Under the pieces are notes generated by a model. The model made no database searches and was not told the origin of the DNA. It saw nothing but the letters and a program-made list of their open reading frames with translations. The position numbers and the translations under genes were made by a program. From Clostridia bacterium (GTDB lineage: Bacteria > Bacillota > Clostridia > UBA1212), in assembly GCA_017444825.1 (NCBI GenBank), contig JAFSVU010000027.1, positions 38,256-102,255 on the forward strand: DNA of 64,000 bases. Reading direction: 5' to 3'. Positions 45,138 through 52,023 of the stretch are shown here, one piece after another. How positions within the stretch are numbered: the first letter of the stretch is position 1; each line of letters begins with the position of its first letter.

Positions 45138-46457
45138 ATGTTTGTTGATGAGGATAATAATATAGAATTAAAAGAAATATTAAATAGTTCTTTAGCCAAG
45201 GAGATTGTCGCATTTTTGAATACAGATGGGGGCACTATTTATCTAGGTATAAAAAACAATCGAGAAGTTATTGGGGTGAATAATATCGATGAAAACATGA
45301 GAAAAATATCTGATATCATAACAGATCAAATTTCACCAAGATGTGTTTCATTTGTAAATCAATATCACGAAATACTTGAAGGAAAGAACATTATTAAAAT
45401 TGAGGTAAAGAAAGGTAATCAATTGTTTTATATTAAAAAGTATGGTATGTCTGAAGCAGGTTGCTATGTTCGTATTGGTTCATCTTGTAAAAGCCTACTA
45501 CCCGAAGAAATTCAGGATAGATTTATTAAATCTTTACAGATTCATGAACAAAATATAATAGATATTCCTTCAAGAAGAAAAGATTTAACTTTTAAGATTC
45601 TTAAGAATTATCTTTTATCTAATGACAACCACATTTCAGAAAATACATTTTTAGATAATTACCATCTAGTAACAAAGAATGGTGAATATAACTATCTGGC
45701 TGAAATTTTATCTGATAAAAACGATATTGTTATTAATGTTGCCACATTCTCATCTAATGACAAGACTCAATATTTAAGTAGAGAAGAGTTTGGTGGGAAA
45801 TGCTTGCTATTGGCTATGGAGCAGGCAAAGAATTATATTAACTCAATCAATCAAACGTTTATAAATTTGGAAACTACACCTAGAAAAGAAATAAAAATGT
45901 TTGATACTGAAGCGTTTGAACAAGCTTGGATAAATGCATGCGTACATAATAAGTGGAGTGAAAGCAACCACCCAGGCATTTATGTTTATAGGGATAGATT
46001 AGAAATTGAGTCTTTTGGAGGTATTCCAAAGACTTTAACAAAAGAACAATTTTTAAGAGGAAAAAGTGAACCAGTTAATAAACAATTGTTTGATATCTTT
46101 AGAGCTTGTAATTTTGCTGAAGAAAGTGGACATGGAGTGCCATCGGTTGTAAAGGTTTATGGAGAAGATGCTTATGTTTTTTCTGATTTTTATATCAATG
46201 TGGTTATTCCATTTAATCGCGACGGTTTTAATACTGCTGCCAGAAAAACTGACAGTAAACAACCAGAAAACATTGATAAAGAGATCATTGAAATACTAAA
46301 AAGTAATGGTAAAATCTCGAGAAAAGATCTTGCATTAATTTTAAATAAGACCGAAGGAAGCATTAGACATCACTTAAATAAATTGCAAGAAAAAGGAATA
46401 ATTAAGCATCAAGGCCCAGACAAAGGTGGATATTGGGAGGTTATTGATGAAGCATAA
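45138..46457 (+). CDS. AlbA_2/Schlafen-type ATP-binding DNA-binding regulator
   Basis: A 439-residue protein of the family annotated as 'putative DNA-binding/ATP-binding protein' (COG2865). An AlbA_2 domain (1-120, FLNTDGGTIYLGIKNN) is followed by a GHKL-like C-terminal segment (about 270-350, PGIYVYRDRLEIESFGG and EESGHGVPSVV) and a winged helix (about 380-437, ISRKDLALILNKTEGSIRHHLNKL). Such genes are common on mobile islands, sometimes in defence loci. Codons are strongly AT-rich, unlike the surrounding genes, pointing to transfer. The first residues of the AlbA domain look shorter than usual, so the N-terminus may be slightly truncated. Confidence 0.85.
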   Translation: MFVDEDNNIELKEILNSSLAKEIVAFLNTDGGTIYLGIKNNREVIGVNNIDENMRKISDIITDQISPRCVSFVNQYHEILEGKNIIKIEVKKGNQLFYIKKYGMSEAGCYVRIGSSCKSLLPEEIQDRFIKSLQIHEQNIIDIPSRRKDLTFKILKNYLLSNDNHISENTFLDNYHLVTKNGEYNYLAEILSDKNDIVINVATFSSNDKTQYLSREEFGGKCLLLAMEQAKNYINSINQTFINLETTPRKEIKMFDTEAFEQAWINACVHNKWSESNHPGIYVYRDRLEIESFGGIPKTLTKEQFLRGKSEPVNKQLFDIFRACNFAEESGHGVPSVVKVYGEDAYVFSDFYINVVIPFNRDGFNTAARKTDSKQPENIDKEIIEILKSNGKISRKDLALILNKTEGSIRHHLNKLQEKGIIKHQGPDKGGYWEVIDEA

Positions 46458-46782
46458 AATGAATTTGTGGAATGATTCTTTCGAGGCAATAAAAGATGGA
46501 TGGAAGACTATCGAAATGCGTCTTAATGATGAAAAAAGAAGTAAAATCGAGATAGGTGATGAAATAGAGTTTACAAACACAGAGACTAATGAAGAATTAA
46601 TATGTGAAGTAATCAAAATTTACAAATATAATAGTTTTGAAGAACTTTATAAGAATCATAATAGGATTTCAATTGGATATAAAGAAGATGAAACAGCTAA
46701 TCCAAATGATATGTTAATGTATTATTCAAAGGATAATATAGATAAGTATGGTGTGTTAGGAATTGAAATTACATTGAAATGA
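46447..46782 (+). CDS. ASCH domain protein
   Basis: A 111-residue protein starting at ATG 46447 behind GGGAGG, overlapping the regulator gene by 11 bases, so the two are translationally coupled. The ASCH signature is clear: MNLWNDSFEAIKDGWKTIEM with the Gly-x-Lys-x-x-Glu-x-Arg core, then IEIGDEIEFTN. ASCH proteins bind RNA or nucleosides (amidohydrolase YqfB, some ribonucleases). Its role here is unknown. The pair could be a regulator plus effector; that is inference from the coupling. Confidence 0.85.
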   Translation: MKHKMNLWNDSFEAIKDGWKTIEMRLNDEKRSKIEIGDEIEFTNTETNEELICEVIKIYKYNSFEELYKNHNRISIGYKEDETANPNDMLMYYSKDNIDKYGVLGIEITLK

Positions 46783-46803
46783 CAATCTAGTATCACAACA
46801 AAA

Positions 46804-46851
46804 GGGTGCGAAACTAGGTCTAGGGTACGAACTTTTTTGCTGGGGTACGGA
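46804..46851. repeat. GGGTACGAA x3 direct repeats
   Basis: GGGTGCGAA (46804), GGGTACGAA (46823) and GGGTACGGA (46843), 19 and 20 bases apart. They lie in the 361-base gap between the ASCH and acetyltransferase genes. That gap also has a TTGACA (46874) and an imperfect palindrome TGATACAATTGTGTCA (46897-46912). Confidence 0.65.
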
Positions 46852-46941
46852 ATTGTATTAAATGTTGTATTTCTTGACAGATGGAAAGAACAGTGTTGAT
46901 ACAATTGTGTCAGCACTTTTTCTTTTACCATGATATTTCAC

Positions 46942-46988
46942 TATGACAAAATGGCACACAAGATAACTCAAAATATGACAAAATGGCA
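46942..46988. repeat. TATGACAAAATGGCA x2 direct repeat
   Basis: Two perfect 15-base copies at 46942-46956 and 46974-46988 (32-base period), directly upstream of the acetyltransferase promoter. Confidence 0.8.
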
Positions 46989-46996
46989 TGTAACCA

Positions 46997-47028
46997 TTGA
47001 TTATATGTGCCAAATGTACTATAGTACA
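46997..47028 (+). promoter_or_regulatory. Acetyltransferase promoter with palindromic operator
   Basis: TTGATT (46997-47002), 17 bases, TATAGT (47020-47025). The -10 lies inside the perfect 14-base palindrome TGTACTATAGTACA (47015-47028), a typical position for a dimeric repressor. The leader to the ATG at 47143 is about 110 bases. Confidence 0.6.
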
Positions 47029-47142
47029 AATACAGATTTCACAATAGTCTATGAAGTGGTGATAAATAGTATAAAACCTCTTAGGAATGTATTAGAAACA
47101 TTAGGCTAATCAACATAGTTAAAATGATAAAGGATAACAGAT

Positions 47143-47661
47143 ATGGAAACTATTACATTAGAAAAAATCACTTATTATAATTACGTAAAAACTATCTGGG
47201 GATTAAGTGTATCAAGAAAACAAAAGAGCTTTGTAGCTAGTAACGCTAATTCTCTTGCAGAAGCATATGTAGCCATCACTAATGGGGGAGCAGCTCTTCC
47301 TTTTGCTATTTGCAAGAATGGTAAGCCAATTGGATTCTTAATGATTGGCTATGGCGCTAACGATGACGACTTTAAGGGTGAGGATCCGGAATTCATCAAA
47401 ATGGCCAAGAATAGTTACTGCTTGTGGAGATTCATGATTGATAAGCGCTACCAAGGTAGAGGCTATGGTAGAAAAGCTATGGAACTTGCCTTAGATTATA
47501 TGCGCACCCTACCATGTGGCAAGGCTGATAACATTTGGTTAAGCTACGAACCGGAAAATGAAGTGGCGAAAAAACTCTATGCTTCATTTGGCTTTATAGA
47601 ACAACCACAATGGTATAAAGGTAATAAAGGCGAAGAGATTCCTGCGTTACTTAGACTATAG
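47143..47661 (+). CDS. GNAT-family N-acetyltransferase (BltD/SpeG-like)
   Basis: A 172-residue GNAT enzyme that should transfer acetyl from acetyl-CoA to an amine. The acetyl-CoA loop is RYQGRGYGRKAM (Q/R-x-x-G-x-G/A), preceded by the strand LWRFMIDK and followed by WLSYEPENEVAKKLYASFGF, which is close to polyamine acetyltransferases BltD/PaiA in my recollection. The substrate may be a polyamine or an antibiotic. Base composition is lower in GC than the core genes, so it belongs to the island. Confidence 0.82.
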   Translation: METITLEKITYYNYVKTIWGLSVSRKQKSFVASNANSLAEAYVAITNGGAALPFAICKNGKPIGFLMIGYGANDDDFKGEDPEFIKMAKNSYCLWRFMIDKRYQGRGYGRKAMELALDYMRTLPCGKADNIWLSYEPENEVAKKLYASFGFIEQPQWYKGNKGEEIPALLRL

Positions 47662-47711
47662 AAATCTATTTGAAAAGAGTGCACATCTCTAAGTAGTGGT
47701 GTACATGAAAT

Positions 47712-47751
47712 TCCCGAGGTGAATGTCTCAGCCATAAGCTCGGGATTTTTG
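47712..47751 (+). terminator. Intrinsic terminator after the acetyltransferase
   Basis: TCCCGAG (47712-47718) with CTCGGGA (47739-47745), followed by TTTTT. It marks the likely right end of the AT-rich island. Confidence 0.8.
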
Positions 47752-47756
47752 TATAT

Positions 47757-47789
47757 AAAAAAGCGGCAGAGCCTTGACCTGCCTGCCGC
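47757..47789 (-). terminator. Intrinsic terminator of the minus-strand lipoprotein gene
   Basis: GCGGCAG (47763-47769) with CTGCCGC (47783-47789); the minus strand continues into six Ts (complement of 47757-47762). Confidence 0.85.
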
Positions 47790-47830
47790 CTGAAATAACC
47801 GAAATTCAGTTTCTGTCGATTTACCGGGTC

Positions 47831-48463
47831 TTATTCAAAAACGATGCTTGATTTGAAAGCTTCGAATGCCTCTTTGTATTCACCTGACACGGTCGATATC
47901 GTTATTGTTACGGCACCGTTGCCCGGGTGAAGGATCAACTGTTCCATTTCAAGCTCGATGTTGTTAAGAACAAAACTGTAAAAAATGATATCGGAATCTT
48001 TCCCGCCGATCTCTGCCTTGGTGACGTCGAATCTGCTTAACCCTTCAATGCCAAGGGCGCTCTTTAATGGTTCTTCAATACTTTCTTTGGAGATCGTGCC
48101 GGCATCTGTGTCGACTGAGCTGAAGATCGTATTGATGCTGTCGGAGTGAGCGGGATAATCTTCAGGAACATATGTGACAACACCGTTCTGACTTGTCTCT
48201 TTAAAACCTTCGGGAATGGTAAACTTTACACCATAAAATGAAACGGTGCGGTCGTCAGGGCTCTCTTCCGGAACAGGAGTGTCTTCTGCTTCGGGAGTGG
48301 TCTCCGGCTCGGGCGTTTCCTCTGCCTCTGGTGTCGCCTGAGCTGTCTCGTCTGCGGGCTTTGGCGTGGAATCTTTTTCAACGGTTGCGGTCACGCAGCC
48401 TGAAAGACATGTTGCGATCGCCAATAAAAGACACAGAGTAATGCAAATTACGTATTTTTTCAT
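47831..48463 (-). CDS. Small lipoprotein of unknown function
   Basis: A 210-residue exported protein. The signal ends in a lipobox CLSGC with Cys near residue 23; residues about 30-70 are a Glu/Pro/Thr-rich spacer with repeats such as TPEAE and PEPETTPEAEDTP. The folded part (about 72-210, VSFYGVKFTIPEGFKE, ending EAFKSSIVFE) resembles the small PsbP/DUF-like lipoproteins of Firmicutes, but I do not recognise a named family. It lies 73 bases past yebC on the same strand and could be cotranscribed. Confidence 0.7.
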   Translation of the reverse strand: MKKYVICITLCLLLAIATCLSGCVTATVEKDSTPKPADETAQATPEAEETPEPETTPEAEDTPVPEESPDDRTVSFYGVKFTIPEGFKETSQNGVVTYVPEDYPAHSDSINTIFSSVDTDAGTISKESIEEPLKSALGIEGLSRFDVTKAEIGGKDSDIIFYSFVLNNIELEMEQLILHPGNGAVTITISTVSGEYKEAFEAFKSSIVFE

Positions 48464-48535
48464 TGTTCAAAACCTGCCTTTTGTAAGTAGATACAAGAAA
48501 TCCAGCCCCATGGGCCGGAAAACCTGCTTTTATGA

Positions 48536-49267
48536 TCATTCGTCTTCGTCCCAGCTGTGGAAAACGTCGATCACGTCGTCATTGTCGTCAAGGCCGTCCA
48601 GAAGCTTGCCGATCTGCTCGATCTGCTTCTCGTCATCAAGGTGAGCGGTGGTCTGAGGAACCATTTTGATCTCGGCCTCTGCCAGCACGTATCCCTTGGC
48701 TTCAAGGGCCTCGCTTACCGCGGAGAAGGAGGAGGGGTCTGTGGTGATCTCGAACACTTCTTCGGTGGGATTGAAATCCTCGGCGCCGGCGTCGAGAACG
48801 TCCATCATGAGTGTCTCTTCGTCGATGTCGCCGTCGTTTTCAATGAGGATCACGCCTTTCTTATCGAACATGAAAGCGACGCAGCCTGTGTTTCCGAGGT
48901 TTCCGCCGTGCTTGTCGAAAATGTGTCTCACTTCGGAGGCGGTCCTGTTTCTGTTATCGGTCACAACGTCGACCATGATGGCAACTCCGCCGGGGCCGTA
49001 ACCTTCGTACCTGATCTCTTCTATATTCTCGCCGCCGCCTTCACCGGACGCTTTTTTGATGGAGCGCTGGATGTTATCGTTGGGCATGTTGTTTGCCTTG
49101 GCTTTTGCAATGACATCCTTGAGCTTGCTGTTATTGTCTGGGTTGGGTCCGCCGTCTCTTACGGCAATCTGGATCTCTTTTCCTATACGGGTGAATATCT
49201 TCGCCCTTGCGGCGTCAGCAGCGCCTTTTTTTCTCTTAATATTGGCCCATTTTGAATGTCCGGACAT
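48536..49267 (-). CDS. yebC: YebC/PmpR family protein
   Basis: A 243-residue YebC-family protein, complete: SGHSKWANIKRKKGAADAARAKIFTRIGKEI at the N-terminus, PDNNSKLKDVIAKAKANNMPNDNIQRSI and the middle YEGYGPGGVAIMVD. The family was described as transcriptional regulators (PmpR) and more recently as ribosome-associated factors that help with proline-rich stretches. AGGT-type ribosome site and a good promoter lie upstream. It is divergent from rpsU. Confidence 0.96.
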   Translation of the reverse strand: MSGHSKWANIKRKKGAADAARAKIFTRIGKEIQIAVRDGGPNPDNNSKLKDVIAKAKANNMPNDNIQRSIKKASGEGGGENIEEIRYEGYGPGGVAIMVDVVTDNRNRTASEVRHIFDKHGGNLGNTGCVAFMFDKKGVILIENDGDIDEETLMMDVLDAGAEDFNPTEEVFEITTDPSSFSAVSEALEAKGYVLAEAEIKMVPQTTAHLDDEKQIEQIGKLLDGLDDNDDVIDVFHSWDEDE

Positions 49268-49318
49268 AAAATACCTCCGATTTTTGAAATAGAAAAGGGC
49301 TTTTTTGGCCCAAAGCTC

Positions 49319-49347
49319 ATTATATTATTTTTATATTCCTAAATCAA
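49319..49347 (-). promoter_or_regulatory. Promoter of yebC
   Basis: On the minus strand TTGATT (49342-49347), 17 bases, TATAAT (49319-49324). It and the rpsU promoter share the 341-base gap 49268-49607, which otherwise holds no gene. Confidence 0.75.
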
Positions 49348-49488
49348 GACAAAAACGATCGCGGGTCACACAGCGGTGGACGAGGCCGGCTGCCCGGGTG
49401 ACTCATTGGCGAGGGAAACGACAATGCCACAAGTTTGTTATATTTGTTACAAAACCAATATCATTTGTAAATTTTTAGCAAAAAAGTG

Positions 49489-49540
49489 TTGACGCTTTCA
49501 ATTGCATTTGATATAATGCACTCCGTGTTTGTGAAACACG
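49489..49540 (+). promoter_or_regulatory. Promoter and 5' hairpin of rpsU
   Basis: TTGACG (49489-49494), 17 bases, TATAAT (49512-49517). Transcription should start near 49524, exactly where CGTGTTT (49524-49530) begins pairing with AAACACG (49534-49540). A hairpin at the very 5' end tends to protect mRNA from decay. Confidence 0.8.
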
Positions 49541-49607
49541 TTATTCAACGCGATGCCCGCGAGGGCCCGCTCCGATAGATAGTCATCACCGGGGGGAGGG
49601 GAATACA

Positions 49608-49781
49608 ATGTCAGTTATCAGACGCAGAGAAAACGAGTCAGATGAGAGTCTCTTGAAGAGGTTTAAGAAAGAGACCGTACGTTCGGGCGTTCTTGCAGAG
49701 AGCAGAAAAAGAGAGCATTATGAGAAGCCGAGCGTAAAGCGGAAGAAGAAAGCTGAAGCTGCCAGAAAGCGCAAATATTGA
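49608..49781 (+). CDS. rpsU: 30S ribosomal protein bS21
   Basis: A 57-residue basic protein, too short for many gene callers. It begins [20 protein letters not shown] and ends in a Lys/Arg-rich helix, which matches bS21, a small-subunit protein near the anti-Shine-Dalgarno region. The ATG follows a very strong GGGGGGAGGGG site. It has its own promoter and a terminator right behind. In many Firmicutes rpsU neighbours yqeY; here it stands alone between yebC and recJ. Confidence 0.95.
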   Translation: MSVIRRRENESDESLLKRFKKETVRSGVLAESRKREHYEKPSVKRKKKAEAARKRKY

Positions 49782-49807
49782 TTCGATTTTTTAATCAGTA
49801 GGAAATT

Positions 49808-49831
49808 AGACCTGAGCTCATCAGGTCTTTT
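49808..49831 (+). terminator. Intrinsic terminator of rpsU
   Basis: AGACCTGA (49808-49815) pairs with TCAGGTCT (49821-49828) around loop GCTCA, followed by TTT. Confidence 0.88.
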
Positions 49832-49849
49832 CCTATATCTTGGAAAATA

Positions 49850-49858
49850 TGTTATAAT
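49850..49858 (+). promoter_or_regulatory. Extended -10 promoter of recJ
   Basis: TGTTATAAT (TGn-TATAAT) lies 79 bases before recJ; the -35 at 17 bases upstream is poor. Confidence 0.5.
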
Positions 49859-49936
49859 ACATCAAGTGGCCGGTGAAGGGCGGAAAATGCCGCACCGGTT
49901 TTAAACGCAAAGTCAGAGTGAAAGGGAGATGCCTCT

Positions 49937-52018
49937 ATGTTTTCCGATATATGGAAGATCTCAGGCGAATACAACGATCCCGCCGGATTCGAAAAGGAGC
50001 CCGGCTCTTTTGACTTTGAAGATGCGGTGGCAAAGGCACTTTCGCCGGAGGATCCCGAGGGCTTCCTTGACCTCGGACCACACAGGCTATGCGACTGTTT
50101 CCTCATGCCCGATATCAATGCCGCGGCGGACAGGATACTTGACGCAGCCGACACAGGAGAGAGGATCGCGGTCTTTGGCGATTATGATTGCGACGGTGTT
50201 TGCGCGACAGCCATACTTTACGATTTTCTGAAGAATACCCTTGAATGCAACGTTATGTGGCGGGTGCCGGAGAGGCGTGAGGGCTACGGACTTTCGAAAA
50301 AGATCGTTGACGAGCTGAGCGGGATCGGCGTCACACTGATCGTGACCGTTGATAACGGCATATCCTGCGCGGATGAGGTGGATTACTGCGAAAGCCTCGG
50401 AATAGACGTGGTGGTGACAGACCACCATGAGATAACGGGGCCTCTTCCGAAGAGCATTGCCAATTGCGACCCAGAGAGGGATGACTCGGAATACCCTGCC
50501 AAAAATATTTGCGGCGGCGTTGTTGCCTACAAGCTTTGCGAGGCGATATCGTTCCTTATAGGGGCGGACGGCATTGAAAACTACCTTCCTCTTGCGGCGG
50601 TGGCCACCGTTGGCGATATCATGGAGCTTCAGGGGGAGAACAGGTCCATCGTGACACTGGGTCTCGGAATGATAAAGGACACCATGTTTCCGGGGCTCAA
50701 CGTGCTCATTGCCGACAGGATAGCAAATTCCAAAAACGTTCAGGATATGACTGCCGGGTTCCTGTCATATTATGTGGTTCCGCTGCTCAATGCGGCAGGG
50801 CGTATGGGCTCTGCGGCCGATGCGGTAAGACTTCTCCTTGCGGAGAACGAAAAGGAAGCGGTGCCTCTCCTTCAAACAGTGCTCAAGCTCAGCGAGCAGA
50901 GAAAATATGAGGTCGATAAGATCATTTCAACGTATGAAGCGTCACCGAAGAGCTACCTGATAAACGATGAAAAAGCGCCTTTCATATTTGTAAAAGGCGA
51001 CAGCTGGCCGGAAGGCCTCATAGGCGTGGTGGCCGGGAGACTTTGTGACCTGTATAAGAAGAATATATGTGTCCTCACCCGGGACACCGGCTCCCCGGAG
51101 GACGAAGCGGTATACAAGGCTTCCGTACGGGGAACGGGCATAGTGAACGTGGTGGAGGTATTGACGCCGTACAAGCATCTGATGGTGTCCTTCGGCGGCC
51201 ACAAAAAAGCCTGTGGATTCAGCGTAAAAGAGAGCAATCTCCATAAGCTTTGCGAATGCGTTGCGGGAAAAGACAGCGCGCTTAATGACATTGTTCCTCC
51301 GGTCAATACGGAGAAGGCGCTGATGTATCTTCCGCCGGAGTGCATAACCATCGAAAATGCCGAAAAACTCGAGAAATTCGAACCGTTTGGCGAGGGCTGC
51401 GAGGTGCCTGTATTCGTGACGGGCGGCATCGAAAGCATGGAGGTCACAAAGTATGGCGATCCCGGCAAGGTGCTTAAGTTCGGCTTCCGTTTCCGGGGAG
51501 GATATTTCGTCTCCGGGGTTAATTTCAAGGATATCAAGTACTATGAAATGATAGCGGGCTCAAGGCCCACCGCCGTGGCGTACACCCTTGGCGTGAACGA
51601 GTTTAACGGTAAAAGATCGGTGCAGATACAGGTGATCGACCTTATCGAAGGAGACAAACAGGCCGCACCTGAGACAACGGACCGTTCCTACGGAAAGCTT
51701 CTTGAAAATAACGAAAATGACCTATTTGGTGCTTTTCACGTAAGCCGCGAGGACCTCAGCCTGATATACAGGACGCTCCGGAGCGCGGGATCGGCGTTTT
51801 CGTTTAAAGACGTTATGAACGTCAGGCGCGAAGCCGGCAGAAAGGGTGGCCCTAATGCGGCGGTCTTTACCTGGTTCAAACTGAAATATGCGCTGGAGGT
51901 TTTCGTCGACGTAGGCCTCGTGGAAAGGCTGCAGGCAGGCTCCTACAGATTTATTGAAATGAAAGAGAAGAGAAACCTTTCGGATTCGGGAATTTATAAA
52001 GTCCTGGAAGCGAGGTGA
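49937..52018 (+). CDS. recJ: Single-stranded-DNA exonuclease RecJ
   Basis: RecJ (693 residues) degrades single-stranded DNA 5' to 3' in recombination and repair. The DHH phosphoesterase domain shows AVFGDYDCDGVCATAIL, VTVDNGIS, VTDHHEI (Asp162-His163-His164) and LAAVATVGDIMEL; the DHHA1 part has VSFGGHKKACGFSV. It is followed six bases later by relA. In many Firmicutes apt lies between these two; here it does not. Confidence 0.95.
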   Translation: MFSDIWKISGEYNDPAGFEKEPGSFDFEDAVAKALSPEDPEGFLDLGPHRLCDCFLMPDINAAADRILDAADTGERIAVFGDYDCDGVCATAILYDFLKNTLECNVMWRVPERREGYGLSKKIVDELSGIGVTLIVTVDNGISCADEVDYCESLGIDVVVTDHHEITGPLPKSIANCDPERDDSEYPAKNICGGVVAYKLCEAISFLIGADGIENYLPLAAVATVGDIMELQGENRSIVTLGLGMIKDTMFPGLNVLIADRIANSKNVQDMTAGFLSYYVVPLLNAAGRMGSAADAVRLLLAENEKEAVPLLQTVLKLSEQRKYEVDKIISTYEASPKSYLINDEKAPFIFVKGDSWPEGLIGVVAGRLCDLYKKNICVLTRDTGSPEDEAVYKASVRGTGIVNVVEVLTPYKHLMVSFGGHKKACGFSVKESNLHKLCECVAGKDSALNDIVPPVNTEKALMYLPPECITIENAEKLEKFEPFGEGCEVPVFVTGGIESMEVTKYGDPGKVLKFGFRFRGGYFVSGVNFKDIKYYEMIAGSRPTAVAYTLGVNEFNGKRSVQIQVIDLIEGDKQAAPETTDRSYGKLLENNENDLFGAFHVSREDLSLIYRTLRSAGSAFSFKDVMNVRREAGRKGGPNAAVFTWFKLKYALEVFVDVGLVERLQAGSYRFIEMKEKRNLSDSGIYKVLEAR

Positions 52019-52023
52019 GCAGA

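Noticed and set aside
46930..47109. Possible 59-residue gene in the island
   Set aside because: The frame is open but has no ribosome site, overlaps the direct repeats and the acetyltransferase promoter, and shows no recognisable features.
44821..47750. att direct repeats flanking the tRNA-Thr island
   Set aside because: I looked for a second copy of the tRNA 3' end (CGAATCTGATTAGAGGCTCC) near the right border and found none; an imperfect or more distant copy is not excluded.
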